A DNA stretch of 64,000 bases, taken from NCBI GenBank assembly GCA_013399855.1, contig VXAY01000172.1:3537689-3601688 (forward strand), given 5' to 3'. The DNA is from Oxyruncus cristatus. Taxonomy: Eukaryota; Chordata; Aves; Passeriformes; Cotingidae. The position numbers and the translations under genes were made by a program. Positions 51,493 through 63,901 of this stretch are shown piece by piece. Position 1 is the first letter of the stretch. Every line of letters begins with the position of its first letter. The notes below the pieces were generated by a model. That model made no database searches, had not been told where the DNA came from, and saw nothing but the letters and a program-made list of their open reading frames with translations.

Positions 51493-51540
51493 GTTTTGCT
51501 TGTAATGGACACTAGAACACAGCAGACTTTTATATTGAAG
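51493..51540 (+). CDS. RPS6KC1: RPS6KC1 small internal exon: beta-3 lysine of kinase N-lobe
   Basis: This 48-nt, phase 0/0 exon follows ctttttgcttag and ends at TTGAAG|gtgagt. It encodes VLLVMDTRTQQTFILK. The final Lys (51538-51540) aligns with the VAIK lysine that contacts ATP phosphates in active kinases, so that residue is kept. It is too short to be found by open-frame length alone. Phase, consensus splice sites and identity to the mammalian protein make it secure. The 11.2-kb intron upstream and 1.6-kb intron downstream contain no competing exon that I can see. Confidence 0.94.
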
Positions 51541-53148
51541 GTGAGTAAAATCTTTTATTATTTATTAATAATCTTTTATTATATGCCCTCCTAAATTACA
51601 CCACCACACAGATTTCAATTTGTATGTAATATATAGAGTTATGCCTGCAATATATTGTTATGGTAATACATATATCCCTATTAAGGGCACTGGCATTCTC
51701 TTTGTCAGTATTCAGTTGCATTTCCCTCCTTTCTCTGTAACATCCCTAGTGCTCAGATGTGCTGGTTTAGTCACTTGAGTTGCTACTGGTTATCGAGGCC
51801 AGCCCCTTAGCAGGCTTTGGTAAAGAATCACAGGTTTAATGTGCTGCTTAAAACATTTGTAAAGCCCTGGTGGTTCAGGACACGTGCAGGCTGCTGATGA
51901 AGGTGAAAATTCTTTTTAACCCAAGTACATCCATTGTGCTTTGTGTTTGGTCTTCTTTAGCTGGAGAATATGGTCTTGGCTGAAGTGGGTTCTGGATGAA
52001 ATGTACAACTGGTTTTATTCAAAATGGTTTCCTTATGTTCTACATCAATAGGCTGTGAAAACTGAGTTTAATGTTACTAATCAATTGGATTAATGAATAG
52101 TTAATTGGTCAGAATAAAATTTTTCCCATTACTCTTTTATGTTTCAGAAAGTGTTCAGATCAAGATCCCAATATGCTCAGAGCATCTGTGATGCTGAGAA
52201 TTAGTTTAGTTATGAGTATTGTTATTGTGGCCATTATTTCAGGCTCCCCTTGACATGAATTCCACTGCTGACGGCAGGAAGGGCCGAAAAAAACTCTGCC
52301 CCAAACATGAAGCTCTAATTAGTTGTTAACATTTTGTAACTTTGCTTTGGATTTGGCTTACAAACCTGCCTTGACTTTGTGCATTTGGCCTTTGAAATTG
52401 TTTTTCTGAAGTATGTGCAGGATACAGCAAACCTGTTTGTTCCTCAGAAAGGTTTATTTGTGAATATTTTGTATTAGAACCTCACATTATCTACTGGTAG
52501 ATAGAGTAACATTGAATTTCCCATTTGACTGCCTATGTTTATCAATATTGTAATAGGTCACACTATTGACATAATTTTTTTTCTCTTTTTCTCCCCCCTC
52601 TCTTTCACCCTCCCATGTCAATTTTTTCACTTCTGGCAACTTCATCTCTGTGTTACCTCCCAAAAATCATTGCCTCTCAAGGAGACTAATCCTTTCCTTT
52701 GCTTTTTGTTGTGGTGGTTGTTGTCTTTAGTACAGTAAAATGGAAGTGTGAGGATTACCTGTAACACTAAGGCATTCTTTTGTCTTTAGAATTTGAATTG
52801 ATTTTTTTTAATAGTGTCTTTTGGTCACACACAAAAATAAAATTTTTAAAAAAGGTCACAGGGAAATAACTGAGTGTCATCCTGATGACTTAGTTTGAGA
52901 GAGATTCTAATAAAAACATTGACCCATGTAATTGATTTTAATGGCAGCTTTGTGCCATCTTCTGTTCTCTGGAAACGCGCCAGATGCCATCAGCACAGCC
53001 TCGGGGGACCGAGGGGCATAGAGCAGCAGATGAGTGGTTTCTCTGAAGCCCAGAGTAACTCGGATAGATTAGTTTGGTTGATAAACACAGAGCACAGCAG
53101 GCTCCAAAGGCAACTGAGGGTACAACTGACCTTTTTGTTCTCTGTCAG
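51541..53148 (+). other. RPS6KC1: RPS6KC1 intron, 1.6 kb
   Basis: Phase-0 intron. Just after the donor, a short AT-rich direct repeat (AATCTTTTATTA-like, 51547-51583) is present; otherwise ordinary AT-rich intron. The last 150 bases are less AT-rich and run open into the next exon, but the acceptor at 53148 marks the coding start. Confidence 0.85.
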
Positions 53149-53281
53149 GGTCTAAGGAAAAGTAGTGAGTACAGCAGGAGCAGAACGACCATCATCCCCC
53201 GCTGTGTGCCCAACATGGTGTGTCTGCACAAGTACATCATCTCCGAGGAGTCTGTCTTTCTCGTGTTACAGCATGCAGAAG
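53149..53281 (+). CDS. RPS6KC1: RPS6KC1 internal exon: kinase N-lobe to hinge
   Basis: This 133-nt exon lies between ttgttctctgtcag and GAAG|gtttgt, entering in phase 0 and leaving in phase 1. It encodes GLRKSSEYSRSRTTIIPRCV, PNMVCLHKYIISEESVFLVL and QHAEG. In kinase terms it covers the alpha-C region, strands 4-5 and the hinge (FLVLQHAEGGKL, comparable with the LVLEYxxGG hinge of AGC kinases). The alpha-C glutamate that pairs with the beta-3 lysine is not obvious. It has more CpG and G+C than the surrounding AT-rich intron, as expected for a conserved coding exon. The donor gtttgt is suboptimal. Confidence 0.95.
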
Positions 53282-56200
53282 GTTTGTCTCTCATTTAAGC
53301 ATATTGTTGAAAAGAGTCAAAGGTTTAAGTTTTAATCAATGGTACATTTCATTTTCAAATTAATCTCTTATACATCTAGTTAAAATATTTTTAGTGCGCC
53401 TAAGAGATGTCATGTAAGACACCACACTCCCTTCCTCTGTCCCTCCCCCTTATTCCCCTCTCATTCTGCAGTGGATCTGATTCCTGTTTCAAATGGCCTC
53501 AAATCCTGATGGGTTACTGGAATTGTAGCAATATTGAAAGCTTCCAACTGTTTATTTTCTACAGAGAGGAAGTGCTTTGAAAGCAACAGCTATCTGCATT
53601 ATTTACAGTCATCTCCCAGAGATAGAGTCTTTGGCTACTTTTGTAAACTTTGGATAGTTAATCTTTTTAGCATCTTATAGTTAAAATGACAAGTATTTAC
53701 CCAAGAATTTAATAGCTGTGCTAAAAACCATGAACATTTACCTGTTGGTTAATATTGCATAGTTATTCTGATCTGGATTTTTAAGAAAATAGCTAGTGGC
53801 ATCACACAGGAGTTCAAAGCAGAACCACAGAGTTGTGCCTTCAAACTATTTATAAAATTCCTGTTAAATGTACAGGGAACAGGTGGCACAAAATAATTAC
53901 ATTTTGATTTTTTTGTCTAACACCTGGATTTAAATATTCCCTAAATGTAATTACCCATATTTGTTTAGAATGAGCAGAGAATATAAATTGTGGGATTGCT
54001 AATAGTTCTTGTTTTAGGAAATGTTAATAATTCAGTCACAGTGGATGATGTGAAGGAACTGAGCTGACTGATAAAGAAGATAATTTTATTACATTGAATA
54101 TTATTTCTTTTTTTCCCCAATAACTTAGATTTTGGCTTTTTCATGAACAGTTTGTCATATGAGACCAGTTGAAGTTAACTTTGCAAAATGAGTGACTTTC
54201 TGCAATGTGTGACTTGATTTTGCCATGAGCAGTGATGCATGAAGAAAAGCCTCACATTACAGTACTACCTGATGGTGATTTTGAGAGTTTAGAAAGCTGC
54301 TCTGTACAATGCTGCTTTTCTCAAGGTGTGTGTATTTTGGCAGAATAGCTTGGAGACTCTCACCTGAACTGTAATCTCCACATAAGCTGGTAAATTTCGT
54401 TTGGAGAAAAAACATTTTTAAAAACCCGCAGCCGAAGAAATGCCAAACCATACAAAAAAACTCACCCACAACCCAGATACCAACTGCCCTTAAGGCTAGC
54501 ATAATCAAAGGATTGCAGACAGGATAAGATAATAATTTTAAAAACTGCTCTTAATATTTCTGCAGTTTCTGAAGACCTACAGGTTTGAAATTCTCTTCAG
54601 GAAGAACGTTTTTCCTCAAGACAAATGGAAAAGTGGGTGAAGTAGTAGTGCAATTTGGGAGGAGATGTGTCAGATGTAAGAACAAAAATTTTTAAGGAAG
54701 CCTTAATGTGACCATTTGACAAAGATGATCTCTTGGAAGTCATACTTTTATTGTGGCAACGGTGGCAAAAATTAAGACATTGCATGATCAGACTTCTTTC
54801 GTTTAAGAACAGAAACCTCAGCTTAACATTTGAAATGGATGGGATGTTATCTTTAAAAAAGGAATGCCTTTCTTCTGGTTATCCTCAACATGGTCAGAAA
54901 TCCAGTGAAATGTGCTTTGCCTGTATGTCTTGCTTTTACCAGCATTGGCTGTAACATGTTTTGACTTCTGTGGGGGAAGGATTTTTAATTTACTAAGTGC
55001 CTTCTAAATCAGGTTTGTGCAACACACAGCCTTGTGCAGCACCCCACACCATTTGTTTAATTTGCCAGCAGTGAAGGTGGTGTCTATAAAGCATCCTCAT
55101 TTCAGCTGGCCAGACAGGAAACACATGCTTGGAGGCAGCCACGGCTGTGCTGCCTCTCTCTCAGCTGTGGGTCAAAGCCATGCAAGTGGGAGACATGGGA
55201 CGGAGATGGGTTATTTTGAGGTGGAGTTGGGAGAGGAGGCGCTGATGAGATATGAGTGCTTCCTATAGGGAGAGCTTTGAAGGACAGTGGGTAGGGAGCT
55301 TGGGAGAAATAGGAGAGCACTGCAGAAAGGATGGAGGACTGGTAGGCTGTGCTGGGGTGGAAGGGGAGAGCTGCAGGGACCAGAAGGGATTTTGATGTGG
55401 GTGAGGGCTGTGGTTAGTAATACATGATACATGGATCCACTTGACTTGGACACTTCTGGGTGTAAGTTGTGAACTGTACAAGGTTTTCCCTCACCTTCTG
55501 GTAAAGCAGTAAGTGGTTTGGAAATGGATTCACCTCTATCCTTGTTTGCAAACCATTCAAAAATTATGATGTGCTATAAGGACTTTTCCCTGATTATCAA
55601 GGAATTGACAAAGTTAGCTTCATTAAGGATAAGTCTCCTGCTTTCATGATCTTACTGTCTGGGCTCAGAACAGGCAAAGGGAGAGGCAGAGTGATATACT
55701 GTGTTGTGAAGAGGGGTACAAAATGATGAGTCAATTGCCTGAAAATGCATGCAAAAAGTGTATTGCAGCTGCAGGGCCTGATCCCAAACCCCTAACTGCG
55801 GCAATGGCCAGTGCACCTCACCCTGTCCCAGAAGACTGATGCTAGAAAGTGATTCAGGAGAAAGGCTTCTACCTTTATGTGAATACAGCATTAATAAAAA
55901 TAGGGCTAAAAGTATGCTGTACTGTATGCTAGTCTAGCTCACCCCGCTGATGATGGTCTTGATCATATCAGTCATGTATTAGTAACACTCATCCTTTAAA
56001 TTACAAGGACAATAATATCAGGCATCCCTACAGATAAAGAAATCTTAAAATTTTGTCCATCTCAGACCAAAAATAAATAGAGAAGGTGCTTGTAGTTAAT
56101 ACTGGAAAAGGATAAAAATTTCTACGATTTTACTTTTTAAGTGGTAAGTCTCTTGAAATTTTATTTCGTGACTTTATGAATGCTCTTAACATTCATACTC

Positions 56201-59200
56201 CAAGTATTCCAATAGGAAAGAAGATTCTACCAGTCAAATCTAAAAGTGGTGCTGATTTATGGTGTTAGGTATGTTAGCTCCACCACTGTGAAATTCAAGG
56301 GTAAAATACGAATTTAAGTGGTCAATGGGCTTGTATTACAGCAAATTCAGAGGTTTGAATGTTATGTGTGGGCAATAGATATTTGCTAATCAGCTCACTG
56401 TTTCCTGTTCATAGTAGATTTTAACTGTATTATTAAGTGGAGCACTATTGGGTTTTTTATGGAATTCTGCAAGCTTGACCACAGATTCAAGATTAAGACT
56501 TTTTTACTTTTTTTTTTTTTCTTTTGGTAAATCATGATGCTGTTACGTGCTCAGAATTGGTGAGTGAGGTCTTGGGTTCTCTTACAGACTTTTCTCTTGG
56601 CCACAGTTGGAGGCTTCAGGGATGCCTCAGAAGCACGAAAGTCCATAAAGTTATCTTGTAGCTTTGTTGGAAAGCACTTGGCAAGTTCTAGTGTGGTAGA
56701 GAGCCAGTCTGGTGTTAATAAGGCCTCGCTTCTTCTTGGCACTACTAACTCCAGAAATTTTAGAAACAGATGCTTCAAAAATAGGCTGGGGGGCTTCCAT
56801 GGGACATCAAAGTTTAAGTGGCTGTTAGAAGCTGTCAAATCTCTTTAAGCATAAACAAGCCTGAGTTCCTATCAATCTGGAGAGCACTCAAGAAACTTCC
56901 TGCTGAAGAGGGTTGCTGCACGCAGCAATTGATAGACAGCAACACGGTAGTGTTCTGGCTTGCAGAGCTGGGGATTTGTTGTTAGGAAAGGAGATAATAC
57001 GAGCTGTAAATATTTGACAGCAATCGGAAAATGTAGGAAAGGTGATACAGACCTTGGCAAGTCACTTTTTCAGGAGGCTGCTTTGAAATTTTGCTCCAAG
57101 TGCACTGAAGTGGGAGCTTTGCCTAAACTAGCAAACTTTGTAGCAGAGATTCACCAGCGGCAGTGGAAGCAGCTGTATATATACGACTCTGGTGCTTGTA
57201 ACTACTGTCATGTTAGAGATTAGGCAGGAGATTAGGTTCCCATTCGTGTGTACGCTGCAGCTCCACTGTGGCTGTCATTGGGATGCTGTGAAACATTGTT
57301 GTACCATGGCAGTGCCTGTGTGTCTGGTTCCCTTTTGGCTAGAAACTGGACAAGCCTAATTTTATGTAGTCATTGCATTAACACGATGAAGTTTACCAGG
57401 AGGGAGGTTTTTGTTGAAAAGGAGGGCAGTGATTCTTTGAAAATCATAAAATTGTTCCTTTTCCAGCAAGGAAGGCTATTAATTTGCATGAGGTGCATGA
57501 TTTAGGATTGGTACTCCTGGCCATAAGCAAATTCTTACTTGGTGATGTAGAGAGTTGGGCCCAGTTTTGGAGAATAATTCAAGCAGATGTCTTTCAGTAT
57601 TCTGTTTTTCTTTCCTATCAGATTACAGTTATTTGGAAGCCTGGGTTGTTCACTTTGACTTTGTTTGGGATTTCCTAAGTACAGTGACTACTCCATTCTT
57701 AGCTGCATTCCAGTTCTGCAGAAACTGGAGTATATTATCCTTCAGAGAAAACTCACGGGCCAAGCGAACAGAAGGTATTGATTTATTGTGGAATATGTCT
57801 CCTTAGTCAGCCGTCTTTCAGGATGAGAAGCTGAAATGTAATTGTCTGAGCACCTGGTGATGAAGAATGCAACCAGTCATGAATTTTTCTTGTCAACTAG
57901 AACAAAAACATGGTTAAGAAGCTAAAGTTTCTGATCTGTTAGGTTTCATTTTATCCTGTGATATGTACTGTATAGTGTCTGTATTTTCTTTTTGATGTTC
58001 CTGCATCAAGTGCTATTAATAAAAAAAAAAAAACCTGCAGAAATGTTTGAAAGATTATAAAAATATTATGGAACTGACAAGATTCCTAGTCAGCTTCATC
58101 ACTTGGTCACTTTATGCTGAATTTCCTGTTGATTATTTTGGACACTAACTTTTTAGATTCTACCTCTAGAAGCAGAAGTATAACCTCCAGAATGCTGGAG
58201 TATGGCATGCTGGTGAAATATGGCACTACTAATAAGAAATTTTTCATTGAATAACTGCAGAAGAATGTAGAGCTTGATGATTTTCATGTGCTGATAAAAC
58301 CAGGAGGAGGGAACTATACTGACTGTAGAATCAGTTCATGGTAGTACAAACCAAACTTAATAATTTGTTATGCTAATATTGAACTTCTGATATTGTATTA
58401 GCCACTAGTAAACTTTAGCTCTATACTGTAGCTTTTATAGTTATTTAGTCTATTGGACTATTTGACAATGACTGAAGCTTACTTGTTTGGATTGATTTCT
58501 GTAATTTTAGTTTTTATAGATTCCTGATACTATATTAGTATGGCTTGCTAATGGGTTTTCTTGATCTTACACAACACATGGGTAGAGCGGGAAAGATTAT
58601 TAGTGTGTCATTCATAAAGGCATAATTACATACACAGATACAAATATCACTTTTGTTTGACCCTGGATTGGACATTTTCAAAAAGGAATAAAATGGTTGT
58701 TTTTCACTATAGAACACAATTATTGAATGGCATTTATTTACGTATTTCCACTTGACCAGGAGGCCATTCTTGAAATATTTGTATGTAAACATATTTGGAC
58801 ATAATAATTTTTTTTATTTACTTGCATTTAACTCTTAAGTTGGAGTTGCAGTAAGTAGTCATTTCCACTGTAATTTCTAGATAAATACAAGTCATTATTA
58901 ATGAGGAACTTTTTTTAAAAAAAGGTAAGATAATAGATTTGCAAATAGAAAATGGGTTATTTTTTCAGTTGTATCTGTTTTCACAAGTGGACAGTGAATT
59001 TCTGAACACTGTAAGAATAAAGAGAATTTTATTTTGTTTTCTGCAACTTTTCTGTCAAATCTTCAGTGATTTTTCTGTGGGTATTCGAAGGATTGATCCT
59101 AATGCGCCTCTTTTTCCTTCCTTAATCCTTTTTGGGTCTCCTTTCTTAAGCTGCAGTAAGACTTTGAGTAGAGGCCAAAATGTAGTGGAGGTTGCATGCA

Positions 59201-62076
59201 ATCTTGCATGAAATGAGGTGGAGGGAGCAGAAGACAGTTGATATCCTGAAAAAAGCTTGACATATCAATAGGTGTAAAACTAAGTTATGCAAGGATATTC
59301 TTGTATTTTTCTTACTGCTGGGTACCCCAACCCTTTCTTACCTCAGAATAGGGCTACAAAACATTTAGGTCAGTGAGAGCTGTTCACATGTCACATGTAA
59401 AAGCATACCTGGTGTCCAGTAATGACACAGGAAGAATTGTGACAGAAGATTGCAGGAATAATCTTTTGAGCTTTCTGCATCTCTGGGTCAAAGCTCAAGG
59501 CAAGGCCTCTGCCTTTTCTTACTCCTTGCCTCCAGGCTGAAGTGTTGTTGTGCCAGGCATTGTCCAAAGCTCCAAAAATCTTCTGTGAGTATTTGTGGGT
59601 CATGATCTGTGAACACTCTTTGAAACCTGAGATTTGTGTTTTCATAAGAAATTTGTGAAGCACAAGTAGTAAACACTAGTAATATGTAGATGGAAATATT
59701 TAGCTTGTACTAATTAATCTAATGCAGGTGGGATGGGGAGACTATAATATTTTTTTATTAGATAATGTGTTTTATTAAAGGTAGCAGGGGTGTGGTTGTC
59801 AAATGAAATTTTTATTGTTTGGTATGAAGTGAACCTGAATAATTCTTTGCATAGTTAATAAATTGGGAAAAGTTATTTTATTATATTACTTGAAGTAATT
59901 TAATTGATATTTTAAAGGAAAATAATTGTTATGGATGAGAGTGTGGAAAAGAGGAGAAACTCTTTCGTGATATATACATATATTTATGTTCTCACTCTTA
60001 CTCTCTATTCTGTTGTTTTTTTCTCCCAGCCATTTCATAGCAAAAGCATGAATAAATGTAAAAGTGTTATATTAGAAAAGAATCATTGGTGATTACGGGA
60101 TGGACTACTTTTATTTTTACCAAATCAGTTTAAGACCAGTGATTCTGAAGTCCTGCCCAAGCCGCAGGGCTCGGAAGGCCGGGCAGGGCGCCTTTGCCCT
60201 TGTGAGCTCCTGGGCAATGTGTCATATTTAAAGCAAGTGGCCTCATCTTAAGAGTCTGCACAGACTCACAGCTTCTCACAGAGGTGAGGTCCTGCTCGCC
60301 AGGCACCTCTGGCTGGACCAGGGCCCTTGGTCTCAGTGACACAGGGCATCAGGTCACTTGGGTCCAAGCAAGCTCAGGCAGTCGCTGCCCTGCTTTGCTG
60401 CTGTGCTGGGAGGGACCGGTGAGCTGTGTCTCGCTGCTGTGGCAGGGCACGCTTGGGGCTGTTTTGGACATACGTCTGGGTAAGTATTTAAAGTGCTTAT
60501 GCAATACACCGGTCAGTATAGCAGTTTTTGCTCCCTCCTCTGCGAGCATTGCCTCCATTTGCTCCTGCTCGTTTACCTGGCATCCTTTCTCATCATCATC
60601 TTGAAAGTGGCAAGGGTCGTTCTGACCTGGTGCTAAATCCATTTGTAGCTTATGGCAGGGACTGTGTGGATTAACAGATCTAAACTGTCATTTTTACCGT
60701 TGGACTCAAGCTGTTAGAATTCCCTCTTAATGTTTTTAATATACTTAGTTTCACCACAGCCAGCGAGATTTTTTTCCCATTTAAAAACAAGTCTTGTCTT
60801 AGCCAGGGGGATGGAGGGCAGGAAAACTCCATGCTATATTATGCAAATTAATTTTTAGTGTCAAGCTTTTTCTGCCTTTGATAAGTTATATTTGAAATAC
60901 CTGGGAATATAGAAAACCTGTTCCTAGGCAATGATAAATACTTTCTTCTTTTATTGTACTTTTTAAAGGAATTTTCCCTCATACAGAGAATGTTAAAAAA
61001 AATCTCAAATTATTAAAGACTGTATTTTGGAAAAATATAAAACTCTGTTTTATCCAAATAAGTAAAAAAAAACCCAAGCCCCCCAAACTTTGCAGATGCC
61101 CAGTGGGCTGGATGCTTACTTTTTTCTTCTACAAAGATTTTGTTAGAACTCCAGTGTTTTCAAGAATTTCTGTACTATCTTTTAAGTTGAAATGTCTTGA
61201 CATTGCGTTTTTCCCTAAGTTATCAAAGGAGACTTTCTAGCTTTAAGCCAAATTCTTTGGCACAGGCAAGAGATGCAGTAACTTCTTGATTTATTTTGTT
61301 CAAATTATGTTTTGAAATCTGTAAGCTTTTTTAATATGTACAGTATTTGGAAACATAAAGTGTCCTATTTTGTATTTTTTAAATTTAACTATTACTTTTG
61401 AAGTTGAAACTTTCTTAGAAGCTGTGAAGGAACTTGTTTGCCACTGTAACTTAGAGTATTGATAAATCCTTGTGTGGTGCAGCAAAGCATAAAAAACTTT
61501 TCTGAAGTTAGTGGGAGAAATATACCAATATTTAACTAAAACCCCAACTTCTTCAAAGAGATCAACAGTTCCTTAAAATGACCTGCTAATATGAGGTAAT
61601 TCCCTTCCCCTTACTGAACTTGCTAATTAGTTTTTAGTCCATTTCCACTAATGTTGCTGATGAATTCCGAGCTGTGATACAGAATTTTTCAGTATAGGCA
61701 GAACTGGTGATGGACCCTAAACCATTTGATCTTCCCTAGTTTTTGCTTCTTTTGAGGCAGCAGATGGAGAGTAGTGACCACCATGCAACTTGAGACAGAC
61801 TCCAAAATAAAAAGTTATTGAAGTTTAAAAACACAAAAGCAGCAGCTTATCTCAGATGCAACTCTTTAAATATTTATGTAGTAATACAAATATGCTTAAA
61901 AGGCAAGTTGTTGGTCCCTGTAATTATTTCTTCCTGAGGTAGCGGATCCAACTTTGTGGGCATAAGGATATATAGTGCGTAGTGACTGAGAATGTTTTCC
62001 TGTTTCATAATGAAACCAATTCTAGTTTGAGTGAAATAAAGAGTTCCCTTCCCCCTTTTTTTTTTTTTTTCTGCAG
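53282..62076 (+). other. RPS6KC1: RPS6KC1 intron, 8.8 kb
   Basis: Phase-1 intron upstream of the giant exon. It contains a purine-rich stretch (about 55190-55395), a GC-richer segment (56551-57230) with open frames on both strands, a small CpG cluster (60158-60192) and poly-T runs. The final one (about 62056-62070) forms an unusually long polypyrimidine tract for the giant exon's acceptor. No recognisable mobile element. Confidence 0.85.
56551..57060 (-). other. Possible decayed coding-like segment, antisense to RPS6KC1
   Basis: Two successive minus-strand open frames (56872-57060 and 56551-56838) have protein-like composition, with Leu/Val-rich helical stretches such as AVKYLQLVLSPFL and LLTPDWLSTTLELAK. 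They are in different frames and interrupted by stops, and the second has no convincing start. This could be a degraded processed pseudogene or mobile-element remnant, or simply a stop-poor GC-richer patch: the plus strand over 56564-56848 is also open for 94 codons. I do not recognise a family. Confidence 0.15.
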
Positions 62077-63630
62077 GAGGAAAACTGTGGTCTTATGTCA
62101 GTAAGTACTTAAACAGAAGCCCTGAAGAGAGCTTTGAAATTCCTGAACCCAGGACATCCGGTTCAACTAAAATTTACCTGGAACAACCAACACCTAGTCC
62201 TAAAGAAATTGGTAGCAGCACCGATTCCAGAGAAAGCGATGGGGAGAGCATGCTGAAGGTGGTTCCACTGAAGAGCAGCCTAACACCAAGCTCTCAGGAT
62301 GACAGCAGCAACCAGGAAGATGGCCAAGAGAGTTCGAAGTGGATGGACTCAGGATCCAGCTCAGAAGAAGAGTGCACTACTAGTTATTTAACTTTATGCA
62401 ATGAATATGGGCAAGAAAAAATTGATTCGGGCTCTCTAAATGAGGAACCAGTGGCTAAACTGGGGAGCGAAGGCTTGCATACCAAAGAGAGAAGCTGCTT
62501 ACAGAAATGCAGTGTTGTTGGCAGTGATAGCTTCACATCTCAGATTGTACCTCAGGAACGAAAGCTTTTCATTGATGATGCAGAGCCAGAAATAGCTAGC
62601 CCTACTAGGATATTGGACTCATTAACTAAATCAAAGAACAGCCCGATGGAACTCTTCAGGATAGACAGCAAAGATAGCACTAGTGAGCTCCTGGGGCTTG
62701 ATTTTGGAGAAAAATTATATAACCTGAAATCAGAGCCCTTGAAGCCCTTGTTTTCTGTTCCAGATCATGACAGAAGCTTGGATGCCCTAGAAAGCAAAAT
62801 GGGTGTGAGACCTCATGACACCGTAAGCAGGGGTTCCAATGACTCTGTGCCAGTTATCTCCTTTAAGGATGCTGCTTTTGATGATGTAAATAGCATTGAC
62901 GAAGGAAGACCTGATCTCCTAATAAACTTACCTGGTATGTCTGATGAAACAGAAGAGGCAGCAGTATCAGGGCCAACAAAGTTTACAAAAACTGATAGGG
63001 ATGTGTTGGAAGTAAAGTTATTAGAAACACCTGATGTCTTGCAATTAAATAACTCTGCAGAGTCAAATCGTGTGGCACCAGAAGTGGGTGATCCTTCCCA
63101 TAAGGAAGCAAATGGACAAAGTGGTGTCACTCAGGGAGCTCTTGGGACCCTCTTTACATCTGACCAAGAGGTATGTAGTTCAGAAGAGAGGGCTCTGTTT
63201 CAAGGACTTGGAGCCTGCTCCTTAAAGGTGACAAGCAAAGAAGAAAGTTTATTTGTTTCCAACCCGCTGTCGGGTGCTCAAGATGTTAGCTCGGACAGAG
63301 ACACATTAAGGAATGAAGCAGTGTTGCTGTTTTCCAATCAAACTGAAGACACTGGGAAAGCGGAAACAGACTCAGCTTCGTCACCAGCAGCTGAAAGTAA
63401 GAAGACAGCACCAAAGAGGGAAGACAAAATAGCAGGAGGAGGGGAGAAGGAAATACATCGAATTTTTCAGGACCTTGACGAAAGATTAGCGATAACCTCC
63501 AGGTTTTATATCCCAGAGGACTGCATTCAAAGATGGGCAGCTGAAATGGTTGTAGCCCTTGATGCTTTGCATAGAGAAGGAATTGTGTGCCGCGATTTGA
63601 ACCCAAACAACATCTTATTGAATGATAGAG
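62077..63630 (+). CDS. RPS6KC1: RPS6KC1 giant exon: kinase insert and catalytic-loop segment
   Basis: This 1554-nt exon follows a long pyrimidine tract ending tttctgcag and ends at AGAG|gtcagg, phase 1 to phase 1, with about 518 codons and no stop. It begins GGKLWSYVSKYLNRSPEESF, finishing the hinge and starting helix D. It then carries a very long insertion rich in Ser, Glu and Asp, including SGSSSEEECTTSYLTLCNEY and SKNSPMELFRIDSKDSTSEL, patches that are well kept in mammals among divergent stretches. Kinase homology resumes at EIHRIFQDLDERL, followed by the alpha-E segment (RWAAEMVVALDALHREGIV) and the catalytic loop CRDLNPNNILLNDRG. HRD reads CRD: the Asp is kept (63594-63596), but the Lys after it is Asn. 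SSSEEE resembles casein kinase 2 target sites. The frame runs open 53 nt past the donor to a stop at 63681-63683. Confidence 0.96.
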
Positions 63631-63901
63631 GTCAGGAACTTTTGCAAATGCATTTCTTTTTATTCGCTGTTGCTTCCAATTAACTGAGTAGGCGTTTTAT
63701 CTTGTAATTAGTATCTTCATTTCCTGTCTAGAGCTTCATTATCAGTGCAGCAAATTCACCCCCAGTAATAGCTTCTAGTACTTAATGATGCCATTATTCT
63801 TAATGATACTGTTTTTAGCTACAAAAGGAGTAATTACAGTTCACTTCTGCAGAAAATGGAAGGGAAAAATGTTTTGATTTCTCCTGTCGTTTTGTTTTTA
63901 G
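63631..63901 (+). other. RPS6KC1: RPS6KC1 intron, 271 nt, shortest in the window
   Basis: A short phase-1 intron between the catalytic-loop and activation-segment exons. The donor gtcagg is weak at +3. Without splicing, the frame adds 16 residues after NDRG and stops at 63681-63683. Confidence 0.9.

Noticed and set aside
62813..63606. Minus-strand open frames of 105-106 codons
   Set aside because: They lie opposite the conserved giant exon of RPS6KC1 and are its shadows.
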